In this document: one piece after another, positions 16,747 to 25,977 of the stretch
Position numbering within the stretch: position 1 is the first letter of the stretch
How the letters are laid out: every line of letters begins with the position of its first letter
Assembly (NCBI GenBank): GCA_005772855.1
Contig: SXIK01000062.1
Location: 1-59,328 of the forward strand
From: Planctomycetia bacterium
GTDB lineage: Bacteria; Planctomycetota; UBA8108; SXIK01
Reading direction: 5' to 3'
Length of the DNA: 59,328 bases
Notes under the pieces: model-generated
Seen by the model: only the letters and a program-made list of their open reading frames with translations
What the model was told of the DNA's origin: nothing
The model's database searches: none
Program-made: the position numbers and the translations under genes

Positions 16747-17832
16747 CTACCTCGCCATCATGGCGAAGGCATCGAGCCCGAGCCCGTCGCGCCGGCCTGT
16801 CTCCCAGAGCTCGAAGCCGAGGCCGGCAATCATGGCGGCGTTGTCGGTGCACAGTGGCAAATCGGGATACAGCGTCTCCACCGACTGTTCCTTCCGGAAG
16901 CTCTCGAGCCGGCTGCGGAGTCGGCGGTTGGCGGCAACTCCGCCAGCAATGATGGCAGAGCAGACACCGGCCTCCCGCCGCACTGCCCGACGCAGCTTCT
17001 CTATCATGACGTCCACGACGGCCTCCTCGAAAGCCGCTGCCACGTCGGCGACCTTCACGCCGGGCTTGAGCGACGCCTTGCGGCTCGAGTCCTGGCCCTT
17101 GGCATGGTAGAGGACTGCCGTCTTGATCCCCGAGAAGCTGAAGTCGAGCGAGCCCGGCTCGAGGAGGGTGCGCGGCAAATTGGCGCTCCTGGGGTCACCT
17201 CCCTCGGCTGCCCTCGAGATCACCGGGCCTCCCGGGTAACCGAGCCCGAGGATCTGGGCCGCCTTGTCAAAGGCCTCGCCAACGGCGTCGTCCTGCGTGG
17301 CGCCAATGAGGCGGTGCTCGGTCCAGCTGGAGGACGAATAGAGTGCGGTGTGGCCTCCCGAGACCACGAGCGCCACGGCTGGAAATATCGAGGCAGGCTC
17401 ACGCCTTGCGAAGGGCGGCTTCGCCCGCATCGCTGCCGAGTAAATGTGCGCGTGAATGTGATCCACGCCGACGAGGGGAATATCCCAGGCGAGCGCGAGC
17501 GACTTCGCTGCCGTGACGCCCACGAGGAGTGATCCGATGAGCCCTGGCCTGTTCGCCACAGTGATCAGGTCGAGGGCCGGGCGGCCGCTCCGTCGCTCGA
17601 GACCTGCCTCCTTGAGCGCACCGGCCACCATGCGAGTGATGACTTCCACGTGCGCGCGGCTCGCAAGCTCGGGCACGACTCCACCGAAGCGCTCGTGGAG
17701 CGGAATCTGGGAGAGGACGCAGTTCGAGAGGATGCGGTAGCCGTCTTCCACCACGGCCACGCCAGTCTCATCGCACGTGGATTCGATACCGAGGACGATC
17801 AACTTCGCCTGCCTTTCAGGACCGACCAACAT
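16747..17832 (-). CDS. tsaD: tRNA N6-adenosine threonylcarbamoyltransferase
   Basis: TsaD transfers the threonylcarbamoyl group to A37 of ANN-decoding tRNAs. The sequence has the family start VLGIESTCDETGVAVV, the iron-binding HIHAHIYSA, SGGHTALY, GEAFDKAAQILGL, GGVAANRRLR and CTDNAAMIA. I use the ATG at 17832 (361 residues); a TTG at 17802 with AAAGGCAGG before it is equally possible and nearer to the usual N-terminus. It heads the run of minus-strand housekeeping genes. Confidence 0.95.
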   Translation of the reverse strand: MLVGPERQAKLIVLGIESTCDETGVAVVEDGYRILSNCVLSQIPLHERFGGVVPELASRAHVEVITRMVAGALKEAGLERRSGRPALDLITVANRPGLIGSLLVGVTAAKSLALAWDIPLVGVDHIHAHIYSAAMRAKPPFARREPASIFPAVALVVSGGHTALYSSSSWTEHRLIGATQDDAVGEAFDKAAQILGLGYPGGPVISRAAEGGDPRSANLPRTLLEPGSLDFSFSGIKTAVLYHAKGQDSSRKASLKPGVKVADVAAAFEEAVVDVMIEKLRRAVRREAGVCSAIIAGGVAANRRLRSRLESFRKEQSVETLYPDLPLCTDNAAMIAGLGFELWETGRRDGLGLDAFAMMAR

Positions 17833-18042
17833 AAGGGCCGGTGGAGCAAACCACAAGACGATCTGCCTGCAAGATGAGGCGTCACCCTCCCCGTCGCGAT
17901 CCTGAAGAAGCTCCTGACCGCAAGGCTCTTCTCGACGGGCTTCCCATCGAAGGAGCCTGCATGGTTTTCCCTCGTGGGGTGACGCGTCAAGCTCCGGGTC
18001 CGATACTCCGGACAGATCGCGAGCACGGCCGTGTCCGCAGGC

Positions 18043-19089
18043 TCACGCCAGCCGGCCATTCGTGAGTGTCATGAAGGCTGTTTCGAGGTCTGCGAGCTCC
18101 TCGCGGAAGCTCGTGAAGCGGATGCGCTCGGCCACGAGGCGGTCGATGAGGCCAGCGATGTCCGGGTTGGCGGCGCTGAATCCAAATCTCACGGCACTGC
18201 CCAGCGACTCAACGACCTCTGCGCCGTCCTGCTTGCCAATCAGGTCGGCCGCACGCGGCGCGTCGCCCACCTCAAGAACATCGAGCACGAACATCCTCGT
18301 CGTGCGCAGACTCTTGAGGATTTCCTCAACGGCGCCAGCCGCCACGAGCTTGCCGGCCTCGATGATCCCGACCGTGTTGCACATCGTCGAAAGCTCCGTG
18401 AGGATGTGCGACGACACGATGATTGTCTTCCCCATGCGCTGAAGCTCCTTCAAGAGCTCCCGGAACTCGATCCGGGCTCGTGGGTCGAGGCCACTGGCGG
18501 GCTCGTCGAGGATGAGCACCTTCGGATCGTGGAGGAGCGTCTTCGCGAGGCAAGCGCGCTGCTTCATGCCACGTGAAAAGGCGCTCACCTGGTCGTCCTG
18601 CTTGGAGCCGAGGTCGGTGAGCTCGAGGACGTCGCGGATTACCATCTGCCGCTGCGTCCGGGGAATCTTGTACGCGGCGCCGAAGAAGTCGAGATACTCA
18701 AAGAGGGTCATGTTCTCGTAGACGCCGAAGGAGTCGGGCATGTAGCCGACGAGCTCCTTGATCTGCCGAGGGTTCTGGACGACGTCGATGCCAGCGATCA
18801 GTGCCTTGCCGCCCGTGGGGAGAAGGAGCGCGGAGAGGATGCGGAGCGTGGTCGTCTTGCCGGCGCCGTTGGGGCCAATGAAGCCGAAGATATCGCCTTC
18901 GTGGACTTCGAGATTGAGCTTCGAGAGCGCGGTCTTTCCCCCATAGGATTTCGAGAGTCCCTGGATGTGGACCTGCACCGGCGGCGGCGCGGCCTGGGGC
19001 GACTCGGCCCTGACATCAGCGGGAATCGGGAGCGGAACCTCACTCGACGGAGTCTCGGATGCAGACTGTTGGCTCATGACGCGGGACAT
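18043..19089 (-). CDS. ABC transporter ATP-binding protein (ABC-2 export type)
   Basis: 348 residues. Walker A is GPNGAGKTT, the signature is FSRGMKQR, Walker B is VLILDEPASGLDP and the switch His lies in IVSSHILTE. The signature differs from LSGGQ in the way usual for ABC-2/NatA-type exporters. Residues 1-40 are a Pro/Ser-rich extension, and the C-terminal 80 residues are the regulatory domain of this subfamily. No permease gene is adjacent, so its membrane partner must be encoded elsewhere. A second ATG four codons in (19077) is an alternative start. Confidence 0.9.
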   Translation of the reverse strand: MSRVMSQQSASETPSSEVPLPIPADVRAESPQAAPPPVQVHIQGLSKSYGGKTALSKLNLEVHEGDIFGFIGPNGAGKTTTLRILSALLLPTGGKALIAGIDVVQNPRQIKELVGYMPDSFGVYENMTLFEYLDFFGAAYKIPRTQRQMVIRDVLELTDLGSKQDDQVSAFSRGMKQRACLAKTLLHDPKVLILDEPASGLDPRARIEFRELLKELQRMGKTIIVSSHILTELSTMCNTVGIIEAGKLVAAGAVEEILKSLRTTRMFVLDVLEVGDAPRAADLIGKQDGAEVVESLGSAVRFGFSAANPDIAGLIDRLVAERIRFTSFREELADLETAFMTLTNGRLA

Positions 19090-19288
19090 TCTATACGCGG
19101 TCTACCCGCAGGCGAAGCCTTTCAGGCGCCAGCCAGGCGATGAAGAGGGTGCTGCGGCGGCTCAACTGCCGATCCGCCAGGAACGCCCGACGCGGCTGCG
19201 CCAATTGCCTCCCGGGCGCCCGCGAGAGTGGAGGAGGTTGTTACTGCTCCGTTGCAAAGAGCCCGGGAGCACAGTCTGATGGGGCGAC
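19090..19288. promoter_or_regulatory. Divergent intergenic region between ABC ATPase and propeller gene
   Basis: About 200 bases separate two divergent genes, so promoters for both should lie here. No convincing -35/-10 pair or operator was found by eye. A GGGGCGAC precedes the ATG at 19289. Confidence 0.3.
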
Positions 19289-20530
19289 ATGCGAATCCTC
19301 CTGTTGACGCTGTTTCTTGTACGTCTTGCTGCGACTGCGGCAGTCTTGAGGGCCGACTGGCCGCAGTTTCTCGGGCCGAGTCGGGACGGTACCGCAGCGG
19401 GCGAGAACATCGAGGACAACTGGGGCGGCTCCGGACCGCCTGTCATCTGGCGGTATGCGGTGGGCCATGGCCTCAGCGGGCCTGTAGTGTCCGCCGGACG
19501 CGTCGTCATCTCCTACCGAAGAGGCCCGGAGGAGATCATCGATCTGCTCGACTCCTCGAGCGGGAAGCGGATCTGGAGCGTCGGAGCTCCGTCAAGCTAC
19601 CGCGACTCCTTCGGCGCGGATGATGATGGACCGCGAGCGACGCCCACGATCGCGAACGGTCGAGTCTTCTCGCTTGGCGCCGAGGGCCAGGTGCTTGCGC
19701 TCGATTTTGAGTCCGGAAAAAAGATCTGGGGGCTCGACTCCCGGCAGGCTTTCAACGCTCCACTGGGCTACTTCGGCTTCGCATGCTCGCCCATCGTCGA
19801 GGGCAACAGTGTGCTCCTCAATATTGGCGGATCGAACGGTGCCGGCATCATCGCGCTCGATGTCTCGAGCGGAAAGCTCCTCTGGAAGGCGACGGACGAC
19901 GAGGCCAGCTATTCGTCGCCCGTGGTCGCGAATCTGGGCAAGTCGCGTGGTGTCCTCTTCTTTACTCGAAGCGGGCTTCGGGCTCTGGATCCCGCGACCG
20001 GATCGGTGCGCGCCAGCTTTCCCTGGCGAGCTCGTATCGCCGCGTCCGTCAATGCGGCGACGCCCATCGTCGCGAAGGAGCAGGTCTTCATCACCGCCAG
20101 CTACGGGACCGGAGCTGCACTCCTGAATTTCGAGGAGGGGACTTTGAGGCCCGCCTGGACCTCTGACGACGCGATCTCCGCCCACTACGCAACCCCGGTG
20201 CTGCGCAACGGTTTCCTCTACGGCCTCGACGGGCGTGTCGACTCGGGAAGCCCGAGCCTCAAGTGTATCGAGCTTGCGACCGGCAAGACTCGCTGGTCAA
20301 GGAAGGGGTTCGGGGGGGGATCGCTCCTCCTGGCAGGTGAGCGGATCCTGATCCTGACCGAGACGGGCGAGCTCGCAAGCGTGAAGGCCTCGCCCGACGC
20401 GTTCGAGGAAATAGCCCGGGCGAAGGTGATGGCTGGAGCGGTGCGAGCGCATCCAGCGCTCGTCGCCGGAAGACTCTACGCCCGCAACGCAAACGAGCTC
20501 GTGGTTCTCGACCTGAGCAAGAAACCGTGA
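19289..20530 (+). CDS. Exported PQQ-type beta-propeller repeat protein
   Basis: 413 residues with a signal peptide (MRILLLTLFLVRLAATAAVLRA). The mature start DWPQFLGPSRDG is very common in planctomycete PQQ-like proteins. Repeats such as GQVLALDFESGKKIWGLD, IIALDVSSGKLLWKA and CIELATGKTRWSRKG are the tryptophan-docking blades of an eight-bladed propeller. There is no dehydrogenase cofactor site that I can identify, so it is probably a scaffold or binding protein in the periplasm. It is followed 16 bases later by the EVE-domain gene. Confidence 0.88.
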   Translation: MRILLLTLFLVRLAATAAVLRADWPQFLGPSRDGTAAGENIEDNWGGSGPPVIWRYAVGHGLSGPVVSAGRVVISYRRGPEEIIDLLDSSSGKRIWSVGAPSSYRDSFGADDDGPRATPTIANGRVFSLGAEGQVLALDFESGKKIWGLDSRQAFNAPLGYFGFACSPIVEGNSVLLNIGGSNGAGIIALDVSSGKLLWKATDDEASYSSPVVANLGKSRGVLFFTRSGLRALDPATGSVRASFPWRARIAASVNAATPIVAKEQVFITASYGTGAALLNFEEGTLRPAWTSDDAISAHYATPVLRNGFLYGLDGRVDSGSPSLKCIELATGKTRWSRKGFGGGSLLLAGERILILTETGELASVKASPDAFEEIARAKVMAGAVRAHPALVAGRLYARNANELVVLDLSKKP

Positions 20531-20546
20531 GAAGGAAGCGCTGAGC

Positions 20547-20960
20547 ATGGCCCACTGGATCTTGAAGACGGACCCCGAGACCTACTCGTTCGACGATCTC
20601 CTTGGGGACAAGACGACCTACTGGGACGGGATAAGAAATCACCAGGCGCGAAACTACCTCGCCAGCATGATGCCGGGCGACGAATGCTTTATCTACCACT
20701 CGGGCCGCGATCCCGGAATCGTCGGCACGGCGCGGATCTTGAAGGCCGCATATTGTGACCCGAAGGCCGACGACCCGCGATGGCTGAATGTTGACTTGAT
20801 GGTTCTGAAACGGCTCGCCCGAGTCGTGCCCCTTGCGGAGATCCGGGAACACAAGGCACTCGCGCAGATGGCGCTCCTCAGGCAGAGTCGGCTCAGCGTA
20901 TCTCCCGTGACGGACGCCGAGTGGAAGGCCGTGCTTGAGCTCGCCTCGGAGGGCGATTGA
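20547..20960 (+). CDS. EVE domain protein (modified-base-binding PUA-like fold)
   Basis: 137 residues, a single-domain EVE protein. MAHWILKTDPETYSFDDL, TYWDGIRNHQARNYL and MMPGDECFIYHSG match the conserved blocks of the family, whose members bind modified nucleobases in DNA or RNA. A GAAGGAAG lies before the ATG. It lies between the propeller gene and the DUF455 gene, all on the plus strand. No restriction or modification gene is nearby, so a defence role is not indicated. Confidence 0.92.
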   Translation: MAHWILKTDPETYSFDDLLGDKTTYWDGIRNHQARNYLASMMPGDECFIYHSGRDPGIVGTARILKAAYCDPKADDPRWLNVDLMVLKRLARVVPLAEIREHKALAQMALLRQSRLSVSPVTDAEWKAVLELASEGD

Positions 20961-20999
20961 GTAGGCGTCCCCGGGCACGCTGATCTCGTCCAACGAGCC

Positions 21000-21809
21000 A
21001 TGGAGCTTCGCGATTTTGCGCTCGGGGTTGTTCTCGCGGAAAGTCTCGAGGGGAAACTCTCGAGACCCCGGGGCCGGATCACGGACAACCATCCTGGTGT
21101 CGCCCTTCGAATCGAGCAGCCGGGCCGACCCGAGAACCTGAGGATCTCGCCGGCCAGAGCCGTTCGAGTGCCCTCGAAGATGGGCATGGTCGATCCAAGG
21201 CAGCGCGTACGAATCCTGCACGCCTTCGCGAACCATGAGCTGCAGGCAGTGGAGCTTTTCGCCTGGGCGATCCTTGCCTTCCCGGACGCTCCAGGCGACT
21301 TTCGAGAAGGACTGAAGTTGCGGACGATCGAGGAACAGCGACACACGCTCCTGTACCAGGCGCGCCTCGGGGAGCTTGGGGTCCGGCTCGGCGAGTTTCC
21401 CGTCACCGGCTACTTCTGGAGCAAGTCGTCCACCTGGACCACGCCCCTTCGGTTCATCTGCGCGATGGGCCTCACCTTCGAGAACGCCAATCTGGACCAC
21501 ACGGCGGAGTACGCCGCGGCCGCGAGGGCCGCCGGCGATGAGCGGACAGCACGTCTCCTCGAGCGGGTGGGAGAGGACGAGATCGGCCACGTTCGCTTCG
21601 CTGTCAAATGGCTGGAGCGTTGGAAAGCGCCGGGCGAGAGCCTCTGGAGCGCCTACTCATCAAGCCTTAGCTGGCCCCTGCGCGGCGCCCTGGCTCGCGG
21701 GAAGGATTTTCGCGCCGAGGAGCGAAGGCGGGCCGGGCTGGACGAGGAGTTCATCGCGTCCCTTGCCAGGGCGGATCGAGGGGATCCGTTGAAGAGGCCG
21801 GGGTCATGA
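21000..21809 (+). CDS. DUF455 family ferritin-like protein
   Basis: 269 residues. A four-helix ferritin-like core is indicated by paired metal-ligand motifs: ANHELQAVELFAW, TIEEQRHTLLY, GLTFENANLDHTAEY and VGEDEIGHVRFAVKW, which can supply Glu and His ligands for a di-iron site. DUF455 (PF04305) proteins have no settled biochemical role. The stop overlaps the start of the next gene (ATGA at 21806-21809), which suggests a functional pair with the ATP-grasp-like protein. Confidence 0.87.
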   Translation: MELRDFALGVVLAESLEGKLSRPRGRITDNHPGVALRIEQPGRPENLRISPARAVRVPSKMGMVDPRQRVRILHAFANHELQAVELFAWAILAFPDAPGDFREGLKLRTIEEQRHTLLYQARLGELGVRLGEFPVTGYFWSKSSTWTTPLRFICAMGLTFENANLDHTAEYAAAARAAGDERTARLLERVGEDEIGHVRFAVKWLERWKAPGESLWSAYSSSLSWPLRGALARGKDFRAEERRRAGLDEEFIASLARADRGDPLKRPGS

Positions 21810-22987
21810 GCGAAACACGACGCCTGCTGGTGGGCAACCTCGGCTGCGAGGCCGAGTTCGGCGGACGACCCCTGAAGCTTGCTGTGGAGCGTACGATCTC
21901 GCTCTTTGCCACGGCGCTGCGCGCTTTTGCGGCGGACGGCGACGAATTGTGGACACCGGCCCTTGTGCCGGAGGAGCGGGTCGCCGACGTTCCCGGGCTC
22001 GCTCGGCCGAAGCTCCTCAGCGGCAGCCTCTCGCGTCTTCGCCCATCCCGGGTCCTCGCCTGGTGCTCGAGCGCGAGCGTCACCGGCCTCTGCAAGCCCT
22101 GTGGGCAGAGGGAGCCCGCCTTGAATCGGGCGGTCGCGCCTTCATCGTTACGCGCAGCGAGCCTGCTCTGGGAGATCCCCGCTGCCGCGCCGCTTGCGGC
22201 GGCCCGAGCCAACCACAGAAGCTTCGCCCTCGAGTCCGCAGAGGCGCTGGGAGTCAAGCTCGAAGGAGCTGCGCTTCTTCGCTCCGTCTCCGAGCTCGAG
22301 CGACACCTCGCCTTGACCGCCACAGGCTCTTCGCCAAGCGGAGCCTGGGTCTTGAAGGCGCCTTACTCGACCTCCGGACGCGACCGGGTGCGATCGCAGG
22401 GGGCGCTCGTTTCTGAAGCTGTTCGGGGGTCGGTCGAGCGGCTCTTCAAGGCCAGTGGCGAGGTCCTCTTTGAGCCATGGCTGGATCGCACAGCGGACTT
22501 CGGCGTCTGCGCTGTCGTCGCTCCCGGATTTCTGCATGTGTTTCCTCCGCACGAGCTGGAGGTGGACAGCCGTGGCTCGTTTCGAGGCATCCGGTTGAGG
22601 TCCACGACGCTGTCGCCAGCGGAACGGAGCCTCCTCGACTCGACCGCGAACGGCGTGGCCGGACGTCTCCGGATCATGGGTTACTCGGGTCCCTTCGGCA
22701 TCGACGCCTGGCGCCATCGCGATCGTGACGGTCGAGAACGATTCCATCCGCTTGGCGAGATCAACGCCCGCATGACGTTTGGCCTGGTTGCGAGGGCCCT
22801 TGAGGAGCGGCTTGTCGACGTGGGCCGTATCCCAGGCTCGAGTTCGTTACGGCTCCGCTTCGGGAAGGGCGCCGAGCTGGAAAGACAAACTCAAGTTTCC
22901 CCGGAGCTCATACCACTCGTGAGCCCGCTGGGGCCTGCGTCAGAGGCCGTGTGGGTCGAGATCTGTTCGCAGCGGCCCACAGGGTGA
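21806..22987 (+). CDS. ATP-grasp-like ligase of unknown substrate
   Basis: 393 residues, translationally coupled to the DUF455 gene. The centre has GAWVLKAPYSTSGRDRV, matching the ATP-grasp lysine and glycine-rich loop, then VLFEPWLDRTADFGV, and near the C-terminus HPLGEINARMTFGLVARAL, which fits the metal-binding Glu-x-Asn motif. The N-terminal 150 residues look like a pre-ATP-grasp domain. Ligases of this fold join a carboxylate to an amine or thiol. The substrate is unknown. The last 80 bases overlap the convergent gene on the other strand. Confidence 0.65.
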   Translation: MSETRRLLVGNLGCEAEFGGRPLKLAVERTISLFATALRAFAADGDELWTPALVPEERVADVPGLARPKLLSGSLSRLRPSRVLAWCSSASVTGLCKPCGQREPALNRAVAPSSLRAASLLWEIPAAAPLAAARANHRSFALESAEALGVKLEGAALLRSVSELERHLALTATGSSPSGAWVLKAPYSTSGRDRVRSQGALVSEAVRGSVERLFKASGEVLFEPWLDRTADFGVCAVVAPGFLHVFPPHELEVDSRGSFRGIRLRSTTLSPAERSLLDSTANGVAGRLRIMGYSGPFGIDAWRHRDRDGRERFHPLGEINARMTFGLVARALEERLVDVGRIPGSSSLRLRFGKGAELERQTQVSPELIPLVSPLGPASEAVWVEICSQRPTG

Positions 22988-23393
22988 CGAGGGCACGCAC
23001 GAAGTCGGCGCCGGCCAGAGCGGCGAGCACGAGCAGCGGGTGGGGAGGGCCTGGAATCCAGGCCAGCGCCGCCGATCGAAGAAAAACCAGGCTCAGGTAC
23101 TGTGGTTCGCCCAGAATGGCGAAGTAAAGGCGAAGTGGAAGCGCAAGCCAGGTGACGCGGCGCACACCCCTCGTACCACAAAAGAGCAGCCACGAGGACC
23201 CCAGAAGCGTCAAGACCAGCAAGATTCGCAAGGCCTCGGTGACCGCGACGATGCCTGGAAATTCGCCCGGCGTCCACAGGAAGCGTACCGCCTGGCGAAC
23301 CGAGGGGAGGCCATGCCAGAGGACTATCCACGCGTCGAGTGCCGCCAGGATGACAAGGATCGAGCGCCTCAAGGAGGGGGCGGGTTGTAGCAC
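22908..23393 (-). CDS. Small hypothetical membrane protein
   Basis: 161 residues with three or four hydrophobic segments: SILVILAALDAWIVLW, IVAVTEALRILLVLTLLGSS, VTWLALPLRLYFAI and LLVLAALAGADFVRALV. No family is recognised. Its start overlaps the end of the dockerin-tailed gene by 25 bases, as expected for an operon member, while its 3' end overlaps the convergent ATP-grasp-like gene by 80 bases. The membrane pattern and operon position favour a real gene, with moderate confidence. Confidence 0.5.
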   Translation of the reverse strand: MLQPAPSLRRSILVILAALDAWIVLWHGLPSVRQAVRFLWTPGEFPGIVAVTEALRILLVLTLLGSSWLLFCGTRGVRRVTWLALPLRLYFAILGEPQYLSLVFLRSAALAWIPGPPHPLLVLAALAGADFVRALVTLWAAANRSRPTRPLTQAPAGSRVV

Positions 23394-24289
23394 TTTGCGT
23401 AGAAATCACAGGTGAGATCGTCCGGCGTCCCATCGTGGCCGCAATCGGGAAACGGCGCTGCCGGGGGAGCACCGCCCACAAAGAGATATTGAGCGAGACC
23501 TATCGCATCCGTCAACTCGATCCTTCCCGAATCGTTGACGTCCGCGCTCTTGAGGCACTCCGGCTCGCCGCCCCCCCCGAAGAGATAAAGCACGATCAGT
23601 ACGCAGTCGGAAATGTCCGACTCCTCATCGCCGTTGGAATCGCCACGGATGAGGCCGCCGATGACGGGGGGGCTGAAGGTCGCAAGGCAGCTCCCCACGA
23701 TCAGCTCGGGTGCCGGCTCGGCGCTCCTGACCACACCGATCACCGTGTAGAGGTGCTCGCCGGAGAGCGGCTCCTCCTCGAAGTGCGTCGCTGTGGGTTC
23801 AAGCTCGCCGACAAGGTCTCCATCCCGCTCGATACGAATGGAGACCACTGCTGGGTTGGGCGAGAGGTGCTCCCAGGTGATGGCGACCCTGGGTGGCACG
23901 GCGACTCCCCCAAGGACATTGCAGAAGATGCCCTGCGCGCCTGGCACATCTGCCTCGCACTCAACGGCGGTAATGAGTGTCGGCTGTTCCCCGCCAGGGT
24001 CCTTCAGGAAAATCTCGAGCCGGTAGGTGTGCTTCCCGGAAGGCGCCGCGATGTCGTGGTATCGGCTGGAATCGGCCGCAAGCAGCGCCAGGAGGAGGCC
24101 ATCACGCAGGAGCGTGGCCCCGTGCACGCTCTCCGAGATTCCGAGCTCGTCCCAGGTGAGCGTGACTGCGTCGCCGCGTTGCTCGCAATGGAGGAAGTGA
24201 GGTCCAGGCAAGGGGTGGGTGGCTTCCAAATCCAGCGCGAATCCCAGGCACGAGAGAAGCACCATCGAGACTTGCAGCGATCGACTCAT
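23369..24289 (-). CDS. Secreted fibronectin-III-like protein with dockerin-like tail
   Basis: 306 residues with signal peptide MSRSLQVSMVLLSCLGFALDLEA. Two beta-sandwich repeats follow (about 27-110 and 113-205; VTLTWDELG and RVAITWEHLS mark equivalent strands). From about residue 213 comes a dockerin-like pair, RGDSNGDEESDISDCV and SADVNDSGRIELTDAI, each with Ca-binding-loop spacing and followed by an LFxGG-type helix end. A Pro-rich tail closes the protein. GAAGGAAA precedes the ATG. It is likely exported; dockerin-like tails of this kind are common in planctomycetes without known cohesins. Confidence 0.8.
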   Translation of the reverse strand: MSRSLQVSMVLLSCLGFALDLEATHPLPGPHFLHCEQRGDAVTLTWDELGISESVHGATLLRDGLLLALLAADSSRYHDIAAPSGKHTYRLEIFLKDPGGEQPTLITAVECEADVPGAQGIFCNVLGGVAVPPRVAITWEHLSPNPAVVSIRIERDGDLVGELEPTATHFEEEPLSGEHLYTVIGVVRSAEPAPELIVGSCLATFSPPVIGGLIRGDSNGDEESDISDCVLIVLYLFGGGGEPECLKSADVNDSGRIELTDAIGLAQYLFVGGAPPAAPFPDCGHDGTPDDLTCDFYAKCYNPPPP

Positions 24290-25081
24290 GGGAGGTTTCC
24301 TTCAACTTTGGCGTCATCGCCCGGCCCTGTAGGCACGATAGCACGTGGACCTGGGCCTATCCACCCCCCTCCGGGATCTCTTCCCAAAGAGTTGGGGTGA
24401 GTCCTGGCGGATCTCACCCAGGTTTCAGCTTTGAGCCCTTCAACCTGGCGCGTTCCCGCCAGGGGAACCCTGAGCTGCCTGCACGCGCTTGCCAACCCCG
24501 CGAAATCAAGAGTGCCGTGCAGAAGGCGCTGGTGTGCTTCCTCAAAAAAAACACCGGTCCCGCCAGCTCCCGGGCCTCGTGAACGAGATGGAAGGATCGC
24601 GCGATCTCAAGGGCGAGACTCCGGCGAACAATCTGCCGGCGGGCAGCAGTGGCGTCGGCCCGGGCAGACGCCTCCTCGGTCCGGGAGCGTCTCCGGCCTC
24701 CATCGTAGAGCCTGATGCTTCCCGTGAGGCCTGTCCTGAAATTCCAGGTGACGCCGGGGTCATTGAAGTCGAGCGTACTGTTAAAGCACCGTTGTTCGAA
24801 GGTGGAGCCAAAGGTCTGGGAGGGGACATTCGTTTGCGTGAACCGCTCGAGCAGCTGCAGTGCGGGCCAGTAGTGCGAGTAGGCCTTGTCGATCGCGGAA
24901 CGCGCATAGTCAAGGCGTTGCACCGCGACCTGGACGTCGGGGTTGTTCCTGAGAGCCAGTGCCAGGGCGGAATCGATCTTGAGTGGACCGCGCGGCGTTT
25001 CCGGCTCCAGAGGGAGGGGCTCCTCGACGGCACAACCGACCTTCAGGACCAGGATCAGCGCGCGACGCTGGCGCGTCTCAT
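24286..25081 (-). pseudogene. TolC-like outer-membrane efflux lipoprotein gene, frameshifted and short
   Basis: The ATG at 25081 overlaps the stop of the transporter gene (ATGA), but the frame stops after eight codons. Shifting frame gives ALILVLKVGCAVEEP, a lipoprotein signal with a cysteine, then ALALALRNNPDVQVAVQRLD and YDGGRRRSRTEEASARADA, which match outer-membrane efflux (TolC/OEP) proteins. Near 24544-24551 a run of eight A (plus strand) coincides with loss of homology; restoring frame there gives EEAHQRLLHGTLDFAGL and a frame ending in an ATGA overlap with the next gene. Even corrected it is about 265 residues, well short of the usual 400 or more. Pseudogene or sequencing error. Confidence 0.6.
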
Positions 25082-25977
25082 GGCCTGGGCCTTAGATAGA
25101 TGAACCAGTAAACGCCCCCCACGAAGAGACTTCCCCCGACGACGTTTCCAGCCGTGACGGGGAGGAGGTTCCGGGTCAGAAACTCGATCCAGCCCAGCCC
25201 TTCAGTCGGGGTTGTCGGGCCCACCTGGTCACGGAGAAACAATCCGAGAGGCACCAGAAAGAGGTTCGCGATGCTGTGCTCGAAGCCGCACGCCACGAAC
25301 GCCGTGACGGGAAAAACAATCGAAAGGATCTTGTCTGCGGTGCTGCGGGCGCTGAAGCAGAGCCAGACAGCCAGGCACACAAGCACATTGCCAAGGACTC
25401 CGCGCAGAAACGCTTCTCCCGGCGCCAGACTCACCTTGGTCAGCGCGATCTTGAAGGCACTGGCCCCGGCGGCGGCGCCCTCGAGCCTCCACTGACCGCT
25501 CAAGTGGACGAAAAACGCAGTGGAGATGGCGCCGAGCGCGTTTCCAGCAAAGACCAGGGCCCAGTTGCGGAGCAGCTCTCTCGTGGTGATCTTGCGGGAA
25601 GCCCACGCCATGCTGATCAGGTTGTTTCCGGTGAAGAGCTCGGCCCCACCCACGATCACGAGAATCAGCCCCAGCGAAAATGCCAGTGCGCCGAGAAGGC
25701 GAGAGGGTACCTGCGCCGGATCAGTTCCAAGAACAGCCATGATCGCAAAGTCCGCCCCTAGCCCAATGAAGGCTCCCCCGAGAAAGCCCAGGGCCAACGT
25801 GCTCGGAGTGTCGAGCCTTGCCTTGAGCACACCCGCGCTTTCCACCCGGGCGGCCATTTGCCGTGGGGTATAGGCCTCGTTTGAGGCGCCCTCGCCGGAG
25901 GGGGGCGGGGAGGGCGGAGTTCCTTGAGCTTCTCGAGATTCCATCAGAATTTGTCGGCTGCAAGAGGCACAACGCAT
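25078..25977 (-). CDS. Formate/nitrite transporter (FNT) family protein
   Basis: About 299 residues from the ATG at 25977; ATG codons at 25944 and upstream at 26115 are alternatives. Six membrane segments are visible, including TLALGFLGGAFIGLGADFA, LGLILVIVGGAELFTGNN, NWALVFAGNALGAIS, LGNVLVCLAVWLCFSA and LLPVTAGNVVGGSLFVGG. AELFTGNN and CGFEHSIANLFLVP are strong FNT signatures; the latter contains the central His of the pore. These pentameric channels move formate, nitrite or hydrosulfide. The upstream MRCASCSRQ start would add a small CxxC segment. It lies just outside the left border of the foreign-looking cassette. Confidence 0.88.
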   Translation of the reverse strand: MRCASCSRQILMESREAQGTPPSPPPSGEGASNEAYTPRQMAARVESAGVLKARLDTPSTLALGFLGGAFIGLGADFAIMAVLGTDPAQVPSRLLGALAFSLGLILVIVGGAELFTGNNLISMAWASRKITTRELLRNWALVFAGNALGAISTAFFVHLSGQWRLEGAAAGASAFKIALTKVSLAPGEAFLRGVLGNVLVCLAVWLCFSARSTADKILSIVFPVTAFVACGFEHSIANLFLVPLGLFLRDQVGPTTPTEGLGWIEFLTRNLLPVTAGNVVGGSLFVGGVYWFIYLRPRP

